Origin: Euglena gracilis
Lineage: Eukaryota > Euglenida > Euglenophyceae > Euglenales
Assembly (NCBI GenBank): GCA_039621445.1
Contig: CP154954.1
Span: forward strand, 2,542,001 to 2,606,000
Direction: 5' to 3'
Length of the DNA: 64,000 nucleotides
Part shown: positions 1 to 9,117 of the stretch, one piece after another
Layout: each line of letters begins with the position of its first letter
Numbering within the stretch: position 1 is the stretch's first letter
Notes under the pieces: generated by a model
The model's input: the letters and a program-made list of their open reading frames with translations, nothing else
The model's database searches: none
What the model was told of the DNA's origin: nothing
Program-made: the position numbers and the translations under genes

Positions 1-484
1 GATGGAATGGAAATGGTCAACAAGGTGTAATAAAACCCCACTGTGATGGAATGCAAATGCTAAAGGGGGCAACAGTATTTGTGAAGTAAGGGGGATTTGA
101 AATGTAGACAGCACATGCAAAATGCAATTATTGTCAAGCCCACAAATGTGCCCACAAAAACGCCACGCACAGACGTTCAGGTGTTCAGCAAAATGAGGTG
201 TCTGGATTTGCTGACAAACATTGGCATGGCAGCTGTAAAAAAAAAAAAGAACCGAACTTTACCCAAAAGGTGGAGTTTGCAACCAAAAAAAAGCATCGTA
301 CTTAGAATCCAAATGAAAGGCAACAGCGAATGCTTTGGAACTGTTCATGAAAGAGAAAATGCCATTCAGGTCGAGCAAAGCATCTCAACTTGCAACATGG
401 GGGGAAGGCACGGTAGCTCCCTTGTGCTTTTGTAAAGTTTTTTTTAAAAAAAATTCCCCAAAATAATAAAATATCCGAATTATT
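1..484. other. No gene recognised
   Basis: This A-rich stretch has one open frame (97-435, plus) with no recognisable domain, no splice signals and lysine runs encoded by A-tracts. I see nothing that supports a gene. Confidence 0.5.
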
Positions 485-1560
485 TTAAGTTTTTTTTCCA
501 GTGACCTTTCCAATAGAACACAAGATCCATTGATATTGGATGATGTGTCTGATTCCTCCATCATTCCTCAACCAATGTTCAATGGAAGGGGTTGGGGGTA
601 GGGGGTGGTCCAGCCAGCCAGCAGCCAGCTCCCAGATCCCCCTCCCCCGGGGTCCACTGAAATAATTGGAACCCGGCGAAGCCTGGGCTGGACCGAAAAA
701 AAAAAGTGGTGCGAAGGGCCGATTTTTCGGGCAAAAAGGAGTCAAAATAGCCAAAAATGGCACTTTAGGGCCCTTCTTTCTTAATTTCAACTCAACTTTT
801 GGCTGAGACCCTGGCAGGAATTGGAACTCTTTTGCCTGTTTTCAGCACCAACTGCGTCCAGGCCAACAGCTGGGCTAACTTAACTGCCCTCCCCCCAGAT
901 GGGGTCCAGCAGGGCAGAACGGGAAGCTGGTGGGGGGGGGTCGACCCCCCCCCCCCACCCACCACAGCATTTTCACCGATTTCGGGAAAACGAAGATGTT
1001 GGCCGGAAAATTTTTTGAAACTTTTTTTTGAAAAATGAACCCAAAACGCATGATTTTTTGATGGAAAACCACATTTTTCACAAAAAAAATCTCAAAATTT
1101 ACAGGTTTAAAAATTGGTGGTTTTTAGGAGGGGGCATGAAAAAACGAAGGTCAAAAAAAAATGGACCAATTTTGGGCACAGTCAAATTTTTACTGACATT
1201 TTTTCTCTTTGGAATTTTTTGGATTTTCAATAGAATTTTTTTGCTTCAAAAACCTCTCAAAACCAAAATTTTGAGAAAATGTTGAATTTTTGGAAAGTGT
1301 GAAAAAATGGGGTTTTGAGGGGTTTTTGGGGGAACCTCCCATATGGAAGTAAAGAAACACCCGGCACCGAAGGCGTCGGAAAATTTTTTTCAAGTCCAAA
1401 AATTGGTGGTCCTGGAAATACGGGAAGAGGTTTGGGGGGGGTCGACCCCCCCCACCCACCCTGGCTGTTTGGCTGATTCCCGTTCAGCTAGCACATTTTT
1501 TTCCAGCCAGCCCATAGGACTAAATAGGGCTTCACTGAAGCCGAAATGAACCCCATCCCC
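485..1560. repeat. Dispersed repeat family with GGGCTGGACC cores and G/C-run palindromes
   Basis: Two modules (about 590-1080 and 1330-1560) carry the same pieces: a GCCTGGGCTGGACCGAAAAA core, 'TTTTTCCAGCCAGCCC', and a G-run/GTCGAC/C-run palindrome (925-965, 1434-1456). Related pieces recur near 42,500-43,170, 47,260-47,340 and 49,210-49,320, so this is an interspersed repeat. The open frames on both strands here come from repeat and homopolymer sequence and are not genes. Confidence 0.6.
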
Positions 1561-1598
1561 TGGGGATGGGGGAGTCCAGCAAGCAGCCTTTTTCCAAG

Positions 1599-1727
1599 AC
1601 AAATGCATCACAACAAAGCAGATGTCTCGACCATACCCAAAAAAGACACCCACGTCGAAAGGTTAGATGAGCGCCTGACAGGGCTCCTCGGTGCCCTTTT
1701 CAGTTTGGTATATGACTTGAAGAGGGA
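1599..1727 (+). CDS. Possible internal exon of an unidentified host gene
   Basis: A polypyrimidine tract ending in TTTTTCCAAG precedes an open stretch reading ...VSTIPKKDTHVERL...LFSLVYDLKR, followed by a strong donor (GA|GTAAGC). The encoded peptide is mixed-composition and amphipathic, unlike the low-complexity translations around it. The exon would end in phase 2. The possible exon at 2353-2422 starts in phase 1, so the two do not join directly; another exon could lie between. No family is recognised. The call rests only on splice-site quality and composition. Confidence 0.35.
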
Positions 1728-1904
1728 GTAAGCATTTTTTTGAAAAATAAGACGGCGGTCCAAAAAAAATATAACAGGTAAAGAACGGCATTCAACAATT
1801 GTCTGAAAAGAGCTTGCAAAAAAATATATTTCTCAGAAGTACAGCTCCGGTGTTGGATTGTTGATTCAAAAGGTCCTGCCATCACATTGGACCACAGATT
1901 CACT

Positions 1905-2165
1905 TGGTGACCCCAGGGGTGAGGGCACTTTTGCCTGTGCCCAAACCCACCCAACCCACTGTTCTTGAAAACCCAGCCACCCACAACAGGGTGGTCAACC
2001 ACCCACCCACCCACCCACCCAAAAAATCCAGCCAAAATCGGCCAAAAATGCTGCAAAAATTATCCGGGCAAAAAAAAGGTTGCCCCATGGCGCACCCCCC
2101 CGGGGGGGGGGGGGGGGGGCAGAGGCCCCAACCCACCCACCCGGGGGGGGGGGGGGGGCACACAG
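1905..2165. repeat. ACCC microsatellite and G/C homopolymer tract
   Basis: CCACCCACCC repeats at about 1940-2020 are followed by CCCC/GGGG blocks of 10-18 bases at 2095-2160. Both strands give proline or glycine-rich translations that should not be read as proteins. Confidence 0.7.
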
Positions 2166-2352
2166 GTGTTAAATGAATTTATGCCTTGGACATGGATTCA
2201 TCGCTGGAATGGAAGATAGCATTCAGTGTGGGGTTGGAAAGGATTGGCAGCGGGGGTGAAAACCCCACCCAATCTCAATCTGAGGTAGCCCTTCAGTCAG
2301 CCAAAATGGGTTCAAGGTGGGGAAGGTTACAATTCTGGCACATTTCTTCAAG

Positions 2353-2422
2353 GTGCCCCGTCCCTGGAGGTGCAAAAAAAATGCCTAAACAAGGTGGCAG
2401 AGAGATTGGGGGAGGAGCAAAG
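2353..2422 (+). CDS. Possible 70-nt internal exon
   Basis: CTTCAAG acceptor, then an open stretch reading GAPSLEVQKKCLNKVAER and on through GEEQR, then a donor AAAG|GTTAGTGAG. The peptide would be an amphipathic helix. Entry phase 1, exit phase 2. A following open stretch (to a TAA at 2562-2564, reading SSSQLRHIILKYLMKSS) could be a terminal exon. Product unknown. Its relation to the exon at 1599-1727 is only suggested by strand and spacing. Confidence 0.35.
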
Positions 2423-2624
2423 GTTAGTGAGCATTTTTCTGCAACTTGCTTGGCCGAGGGGCCACATTGATTTCATGCCTTCTGATGTCCTTGCATGGCA
2501 GAGTTCATCACAGCTGCGACACATCATTTTGAAATATTTGATGAAATCCAGCTGTTGCTTTTAACTGATGCGTGTTTCCTGGAGGAAGATTTTCTTTGCT
2601 CTTGAAATTATTGGCGGCCAAGAA

Positions 2625-2730
2625 ATACCACCACCACCACCACCACCACCACCACCACCACCACCACCGCCACCACCACCACCACCACCACCACCACCAC
2701 CACCACCACCACCACCACCACCACCACCAC
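2625..2730. repeat. (CCA)n trinucleotide microsatellite
   Basis: About 105 bases of nearly pure CCA/ACC, with one CCGCCA interruption. It sits exactly between the AT-richer flank and the GC-rich coding fragment. It gives poly-proline, poly-threonine or poly-histidine on the plus strand and poly-valine or poly-glycine on the minus strand, depending on frame. Confidence 0.9.
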
Positions 2731-3345
2731 GTTTGGAAGCCGCGTTAGCGGCTTGGTTCGATCGGAGCCCCTCCTCCTGATGCTGACCGAATTGGACTCC
2801 ACCGACACGCTCCGACTGCTGGGTACCCCTGTCCCGGCCTCGTTCGACCACGACACCTGCGTTGTGCTGCCCCCCACTGCGGTGGCCTGGGCCCTCAGCC
2901 ACAAGGCCCGCAACCGGCTGCAGCACGCGCTCAACGGCAACCCACCCCCGACGCAACGCCCCGGCCTCCTCGACCGGCAGCAGCTGCAGAAGCTGCAGGA
3001 GGCGGGCAAGCTGCGTGCGGCTGGCTGGACGCTTCCCGCCGCTGTCGACAACAAGCTGCCGGTGCGGGTGTACGACACTCGCATCCCGAAGCCGAAGGAG
3101 TGGCTGCTGCAGCTGGCAGCCGACCTCCGACGCCTGGACGAGTCCGACCAGGCTTGGGTGGTGGGAGGCGATTTCGCCTCGGGAGCCGACCTGACCGATG
3201 CGGACGTCGCGGCGTGCCCCGACTCGAAGCGATGGTCGGACGAGCCCCGCCATCTGGTGATCCCGCCGCGACCTCACCTGCGGGAGCTGGTCTTGGCCCT
3301 GCGGCGGCGCGCCGAGGTGGAACACCTGTCTGCATGCCGCTGTTG
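2731..3345 (+). CDS. GC-rich coding fragment of unknown function (partial)
   Basis: The plus-strand frame is open for about 200 codons from inside the CCA tract to the junction with element A near 3345. Almost every codon ends in G or C, and the peptide is varied and protein-like (for example VRVYDTRIPKPKEWLLQL, AWVVGGDFASGADLTDAD). No start codon is evident: the frame runs back into the repeat as poly-threonine. It stops being meaningful where it meets retrotransposon sequence, so it is a fragment, possibly an exon carried in or cut by an insertion. I do not recognise the family. The opposite strand is also open, but this frame has the stronger codon bias. Confidence 0.45.
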
Positions 3346-5653
3346 CAGAGGTGATTTTGCAGGCGCGCAAGAGGTCATTCACTTTGCAAGCAGATAAACA
3401 AAAACGAAGCAAGGTGAATTGCACATGCGATTGAGGTAGGTGCTGAAGTACTGTGCAAGAACGTCGGATGTCTGCAATGCGCTTATTCCAAACTTCGTCA
3501 CAGAAGCGGTCATCTTGGGGGTGGTGGACAGGGACCCCCAAAACTTTCAAACCAGAACCAGCAACAAAGGCGGTCAGTGGTATTTGATGTAAGGGGCTGT
3601 CGTGTGGCGTGCCAGGGGGAATGCAAGGGACGCCTTCTGTTGATGTGAACGCTGGTCCCCACAATCGACATTTTGCAGGGTTTACGGCCAACCCAAGCGT
3701 GGCTGCCTCGCGAATCAGGAAGGCAAGGGCATTGTGCAGTTGGGCTGGCGATCCCAGCAGATGGGCGTCATCCAAGTACCATCCCTGCCATTCGACCAAC
3801 GGTGAGAGGCCCTCACAAAGGTCTTGCACTCCCCAGGCGAAAGCTGCTGGTCCACATGGGTCGCCTTGCTGAGCCCCCCTCTGGGAAGGCAGACAATGGT
3901 TTCCACAATACAGCTTGCTGTGTTGGGCGTAGCACGAATCCAGCCAAGGGCACACTTCTGGGCATCGTCTACGGATGGATTGCAGGATTTTTTCCCGTGA
4001 CAAAGAGTTGAAGGCATTCCTGAAATCCACTTGAAGCAGCCCCCAGCGATTGTCTCTGTCTGAGTGCAAAGTGTCCACCATTTGTTGGATTCCCATTGCG
4101 ATCAGTGGACAAGCATTCGGCACACCAACGCCACATTGTGGAGGACTCAGTTCTTTCAAAGCGTTTACCACTGTGGGATGACGCATGAGGCATTTGCCAA
4201 CCAATCGGCGAAGGGTTTCCCCTGCTGCGATTGGGCGAGTGTCTTCATCACACACCGTGTTCTCCACAAGGTTTCCAAAAGCATCCTCTTCCATTGCTGT
4301 TTGTTTGTTCTGTTTTCGCAGAGGTGTCAACCTGGCTGAGGAAAGAATTGGGGCCATGCCGGGGTGAACACCATTTGTAATTGCCCGACAGATGAAGGTA
4401 TCAAGCCCTTCGAGGAGGTCATCTCCACAAGCCCCTGGGTAGTCTCCAACCATGGCCTTGAGGTGGTCAGGTCTCAGGCCAGAAGGACCCGGTGCGGATT
4501 CCTTTGGGAACCCGAATATGGCTTTGCGCAAATTTTGCAATCGTTCTTTTGTGCTTTCTGGGTCCGAAGGAAAGGTGATCGTTTGGGAAGGGTCGGACAC
4601 CGGGATGCGCGGTGGAGGCTCTTGTGGGTGAAGGTCACGCAGCCTTTGAATGACTTTTGGGTCATTGCTGTTCTGAACCCCCTCAGAGGTGAGCTCTCGG
4701 CAGGCTTTTGAAATAGCCCCGTGGCCAACAAGGCTTTCAATGCGGGAAAGGAACCGTTCTTCAGTGGCCTTGGCAGCGAGTGCTGTTTTTTGCCTTGTCT
4801 GTCTGCCTTGTGGCTGTTGTGGGAGACTGGAGTCCAACCAAGAATCAAACACGGGACGGGTGAGATACAGGCGAGCTCGTTCTGCCATTTTTCTCCCCAC
4901 CATCGCCCAGTTCGATCGCCCGCCACGCTGCAGAGGACAGAGCACGGCTTTGGGGAAGGCCCACAAGGCGTGCAGGGTTTCCCAGCCAGGTTCCCTGTTG
5001 AAATGCCTCAACAATTGCAAGTAGGTTTGATTGACATTCAGGAGGGCTCCACGCGGCAGGTATACAAGGGTGCCCCGATCATCAAAAGAAATTTCCTCAA
5101 AAGTGGGATGAAGGGATGGTGGGCATGGAGCAGAGAATGGCGTAACCCCGGCAATGTGATTTTGGCCAATGGGGGTTGGTGGGGGTCTGGCTGGGGCTGG
5201 TGACGATGCTGCTGCGGTTGTTGCCACAGAGGTTGGTGGGGGTCCCGCGAGGGCTAGTGACGATGTTGCTGCGGTTGTTGCCACTGAGGATGAAGAGCTG
5301 GCACCCAAAGGGAGATTGGAGAAGTTCAGGAAGGGCGTCGCCTGATTTGCTTGCATCCAAATGGCCCCAACATCTGACGGGGGGAAGGGTCCTGGTTCTT
5401 GTGTGCCAATTGGGTTCTCCATGATGACCGTGGAGCACATTGAGGGGAGGCCTTGTTGGCCAAAGAACAATGGACCCGGCAGATTTGGGAACCAAGATCC
5501 CCTTTCCAATGGTGGAACTGCGGGTGGTGGTGCGGATGGGGGGATGGAAATTTGTGATGCTGGCGCCATGTCAACGTCCTCACCCGACACCGATGGGTGC
5601 CCTGCGGACGGCGGTGCAGCAGGAGGGATTGAGGTTTGTGATGTTGGCGCCAT
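3346..5653 (-). CDS. Retrotransposon A polyprotein: pre-RT region and reverse transcriptase, 3' truncated
   Basis: The ATG at 5653 opens a frame of about 770 codons of retrotransposon protein. The first 160 residues are Pro/Ala/Ser-rich and contain a tandem duplication. Around residues 190-280 is a conserved pre-RT block (YLPRGALLNVNQ, then the LRHFNREPGWE region) seen also in elements B, C and E. The RT follows: APGPSGLRPDHL, IAAGETLRRLVGK, motif A LLQVDFRNAFN (about residue 540), motif B QRGAQQGDPCGP, motif C WYLDDAHLLG (about 624) and NPAKCRLWGPAF. Such enzymes prime reverse transcription at a nicked chromosomal target. At about 3345, just after DLLRACK, homology ends. The minus frame stays open to 2561 only by reading the antisense of the fragment at 2731-3345 and poly-glycine from the CCA repeat. 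The RLE domain expected at the C-terminus is missing, so the copy cannot be complete. Confidence 0.85.
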
Positions 5654-6059
5654 GTCAATATCCTCACCCGGGACAGATGGTGGGTTTGTAGGAGGCCTGT
5701 TGTTACAGTCAAAGACCCCGCAGGTAAGTAAAGACCGACCTCGGCCTGCCCCTCCGATGCTGCTGCTAGGGTAGGCTGTGTGCTGTCTCTCGCAGAAATG
5801 TAAGGCACCAGCACTTTTAATTGTTTGGCCGACGTTGGGTGGTTTCTTCCAGTCACCGGAGACGGAACCTTGGGGTTGTCCGGTTTATTTTGCTGAGGTG
5901 GGAAGGTTGCAGGCCAGTAGAATCCGGCAGAACTGGCTGGCTGGGGGGCCATTGTTGCAGACCAAAAAGTGGATGTGCTGTCTGGCTGGGGGGCCACTGT
6001 TTTAGTCCAAAATGTGGAGGAACATGGTTTGAGAGTTTGTCGGGGGCTTTTCAGGCTGA

Positions 6060-6895
6060 GAGCAAAAATGGTGTCAGGGGGGGGCCTTTGCAGGCCCAGG
6101 GCCTTTGCAGGCCACTGGGACAAAATGCTGCAACAGGACAAAAAGGTGTCACAGGGGGGCCTTTGCAGGCCCATGGCCTTTGCAGGCCACTGGAGCAAAA
6201 TGGTGTTGGAGGGGGGCCTTTGCAGGCCCAGGGCCTTTGCAGGCCAGTGGGGCAAAATGGTGCAACAGACCGAAATGGTGTCACAGGGGGGCCTTTGCAG
6301 GCCCAGGGCCTTTGCAGGCCAATGGGGCAAAATGGTGCAACAGACCGAAATGGTGTCACAGGGGGGGTGTCAAATGGTGTTAATGAGGGGTTGGGGTGGC
6401 AAAATGTTTTTCAATGTCAAGTCAAAACTGCTGCAAAAAGTGTCACTGAGGGGTTGGGGTGGCAAAATGTTTTTCAATGTCAAGTCAAAACTGCTGCAAA
6501 ATGTGTCAGAGCTTTTGGTGTAACATGTGCTGTGAAAACTGGGGGTTTGCCACTTCAATTGATCAGAAGTTTGGGATGCAATGCAATGCAGAAAACCGAA
6601 AAGAAAACACTGGAGCTGAAAGTTCCACTTGGTTCCAAAGCTGAAAGTTCCAAATGGTTGGCAGATGGGGGACCTTTGCAGGCCCAAAGGGAGGGCCTTT
6701 GCAGGCCCAGATGGAGGGGCCTTTGCAGGCCCAAAGACAGGGGGGGGCCTTTGCAGGCCCAAAAACTGGGGGGGCCTTTTCAGGCCCAGTGGCTGAACGG
6801 GCCTTTTCAGGCCCTGTAGCAGGGGGGGCCTTTTCAGGCCCAGGGCCTTTTCAGGCCAGTGGCGGTGTTGAGGGGGCCTTTTCAGGCCCAATACA
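6060..6895. repeat. Palindromic minisatellite (GGCCTTTGCAGGCC / GGCCTTTTCAGGCC)
   Basis: The near-palindrome GGCCTTTGCAGGCC occurs many times between 6085 and 6770, mostly in pairs separated by 'CAGG' inside units of about 55-75 bp that also hold ACTGGNNCAAAATG. From about 6775 to 6890 the variant GGCCTTTTCAGGCC replaces it. In the sense of element A it would encode repeated GLQRPP or GLKRPP peptides; the other strand reads GPLQAQ. It lies in the 5' leader of element A. Confidence 0.85.
6385..6510. repeat. 63-bp tandem duplication
   Basis: Two near-identical copies (6385-6447 and 6448-6510) beginning GAGGGGTTGGGGTGGCAAAA, differing at only a few bases near their ends. They split the minisatellite of the element A leader. 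Confidence 0.9.
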
Positions 6896-7022
6896 GCCAA
6901 CAGCAGCATGGTGAAGTTCTGCAGCAGCAAGACCAATAAGGGCTGAGAAGCCCAAGGACTTGGGTTCTTGAATGTCTTTCTCTGAGCTTGTACCTTTGAC
7001 TTCTGGTATTGTACTTGTACTT

Positions 7023-7100
7023 GACTTCTGCCTGCACCAGCAGGACTTCAACTTCTGCCTGCACCAGCAGGACTTCTTCTGCCTGCACCAGCAGGACTTG
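7023..7100. repeat. Triple repeat CTTCTGCCTGCACCAGCAGG
   Basis: Three copies of CTTCTGCCTGCACCAGCAGG with 3-9 base spacers, just downstream (minus strand) of the element A leader motif. On the minus strand they encode VLLVQAE three times. The count is too low and the spacers too short for any array-type system. Confidence 0.85.
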
Positions 7101-7173
7101 TGATCGATGATAGTTGAACTCTTGGCTTGGTTTGTCCCCACCAGGGGCTTTCAATTGTCCGCCATGTATTATG

Positions 7174-7198
7174 CGAAAAAAAATGGACACTCAGAAAG
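7174..7198 (-). promoter_or_regulatory. Conserved retrotransposon 5' leader motif (element A)
   Basis: Minus strand reads CTTTCTGAGTGTCCATTTTTTTTCG. The same motif begins elements B (20770-20803) and C (25965-25998). It lies a short distance 5' of the first ATG of each element, so it likely marks the transcript start or an internal promoter. In A and C a second shared block, TTGAAAGCCCC, follows. Confidence 0.6.
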
Positions 7199-7459
7199 AA
7201 ATTTTTGACGAAACAAAAAGAAATTTCTGACGAATTAGGAATACCCAGATTCGCGTTCCGAACTTTTTGAAATTTTCGAAAATTCGAATTTTTCGAATTT
7301 TTCAATTGAAATGAAAAATTCCCAAAATTTCGAAATTTGCCGAACCTTGCGCGGATGTATCACTCCTGAACGAAGCCCAAAGCCCTCACATTCAAAGGAA
7401 GTGTTGGAGTGTGAATGCTTTGCGAAACAACGACAAAAGGTATTATCCTCCAGCCTTCA

Positions 7460-8212
7460 CGGTCAAGACGCCGTCCGGTTCGCAAGCCAACAGCGCGCCC
7501 ACGCAATGGCCTGGGCTTCTGTCACACCATCCTCTGGACTGAAAATATTGGTCGCGTCTGCTGAATTCAAAGGATTTCTAAAGTGGTCACTGGGAGCACC
7601 AGTTTGTCCACCAACTGCACCAAGCCAATGGACAACCTGGGTAATCACCTTGTATGCTGCAGCTCAAATGGCATCACGCGGCGACATGGTGCAATCCAGG
7701 ACTTTGTGTTCCAACTGGCACATGATGCTGGGTTTACAGCAAAAAAAGAACAAGGAGGTCCAGAGAGAACACGCCCGGGCGATGTCCTCATCAGCAGACT
7801 TGACGCCAATGGTCCTGGAGCAGTGGATATCACAGTGAGACACACAGCAGCACCGTACAGACCGTTGCGTGACACAGCTGAACTGACTGAATGGTATGAA
7901 CGCCAAGAGAAGGAAAAACATTCAAAATATGACGCCACCTGTGGGAGGATGGGATAGACCTGCATTCCGTTTGTTGTTGACTGCTATGGCGGCCTAGGCC
8001 AAGAAGCGCTAACCTTAATGTCAACACTGATGAAACTTCTCCTCGGCCAACAAGATGCATGGTCAAAACGCAAAACTGAAGCCGACACATGGCAACTTCT
8101 ATCAATAACTGTTGCGCGAGAGATCGCGCGACAAGTAATCTGGGGACGGTATGCAGGGAACGACACAGATCCAGAAGTAACCAACACCATACACCAGCCG
8201 TATTGTCTGTAA
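7460..8212 (+). pseudogene. RLE-domain C-terminus of a non-LTR retrotransposon, degenerate
   Basis: This matches, block by block, the C-terminal third of elements B and C: a HAMAWASVTPSSG block, FKGFLKWSLGAP, NCTKPMDNLGNHLVCC (zinc-binding knuckle), RRHGAIQDFVFQ, RPGDVLIS...GAVDITVRH (restriction-like endonuclease core, PD-type motif and second acidic residue), then CYGGLGQEA and a helical tail to a TAA at 8210-8212. It is broken. The reading frame shifts once near 7600. At 7955-7957 a TAG stands where B and C have the tryptophan of GWGF, consistent with a TGG to TAG change. The first Cys of the knuckle is also not visible. Upstream RT is absent, so this is a 5'-truncated insertion, the usual fate of LINE copies. 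Confidence 0.75.
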
Positions 8213-8451
8213 AGAAGACCACTACGTCCCCTACACCCAGAACAAACAATTGTTCTTAGACCATCCACAACTTGTCAAAAAAGTAAACAACGGTACCCAA
8301 CCATCAGTGACTCACATTGGCAAGAGAAGTGGCCCGCCAGCTGGCTTGAGGAACAGTGGCGGAGCCATTTGGAGCGGTGGATCCCACCACCCATTGCCCA
8401 TATGAAACGGAGTGAGCAATTTGACCACAGGGCCGAAGACGCCATGACACA

Positions 8452-8822
8452 CCAACCGTACGGGGGGGTGGATCTGGCATCGGGGGGGGGGGTTGTGGGC
8501 CGACCCTAGGGTCGGCCCACGGTCGCCAAAGGTCGCCAAAGGTCGCCATGGTCGCCAAAGGTCGTGGGTGGGTTGATGTCAAAAAATGCGCTCCACGGCA
8601 AATTAGCGCAACTTACACACAAAAGGAGTTGCACACACAAGGGATTTTTTTTTTCAGGGCCCTGGAACAGTTGCCTACGCCGCTACATGGCAAAAAAAGA
8701 CTGAGTAGGAAATACCCATAGCGACCTTTGGCGACCTTTGGCGACCGTGGGCCGACCCTATGGTCGGCCCACAACCAACTCCCCCCCCCACCCCCAGGCC
8801 AGATCCGGGAGCCAACCGTACG
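8452..8822. mobile_element. Small inverted-repeat element (MITE) with 11-bp target duplication
   Basis: Arms 8491-8551 and 8716-8776 are near-perfect inverted repeats of 61 bp (GGTTGTGGGCCGACC...CGGTCGCCAAAGGTCGCC), each with an inner palindrome around GTCGGCCCAC. Outside them GGATCTGGC and a G-run are also inverted. The element (8463-8811, 349 bp) is flanked by identical 11-bp direct repeats CCAACCGTACG (8452-8462, 8812-8822). A 9-11 bp duplication is typical of Mutator-type transposases. It has no coding capacity. Confidence 0.8.
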
Positions 8823-9117
8823 CATAACCAACCACAAGACTAATTAAACCAAAAAACAAGCAAATCACACCTTGCAACGATTGGACCAAGTCTACAAAGA
8901 CGTCCAAACCCTTACCTCACCGAAAACAGAGCCTTCCCTGCGCCAACTCCCCAAAACCTAAACTGGTCGCTGTCACAACCTCAACACTCAACAGTCCCCA
9001 TGGCCGTTCCATTGAACCTTCCCTGCCGCTATACACTTTCCTCTCACACTCGCTAACCCCCCTCCGTACTGTGCCCTTCACCGCCCTTCTTCACCCGCGA
9101 CTCTCCCCCGTCCCACC
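8823..9117. other. C/T-rich stretch upstream of element E; no gene
   Basis: Pyrimidine-rich plus-strand sequence with no TATA-like box and no ORF. It may be the 5' untranslated part of element E. Confidence 0.4.

Larger units (their letters stand above)
3346..7198 (-). mobile_element. Non-LTR retrotransposon A (3'-truncated)
   Basis: Extent is set by the conserved 5' leader motif (7174-7198) and the breakpoint at about 3345. Layout 5' to 3': leader motif, a short ATG shared in position with element C, three copies of a CTGGTGCAGGCAGAAG unit, a minisatellite leader (6080-6890), then the polyprotein. The RT is clearly related to B and C but more divergent, so A is another family of the same clade. 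No 2A motif was found in it. Confidence 0.7.

Noticed and set aside
485-790. 101-codon minus-strand ORF in the first repeat
   Set aside because: Lies wholly in a dispersed repeat present elsewhere without an open frame.
7023-7100. CRISPR-like direct repeats
   Set aside because: Three copies with 3-9 base spacers inside a eukaryotic retrotransposon leader; no unique spacers of proper length.
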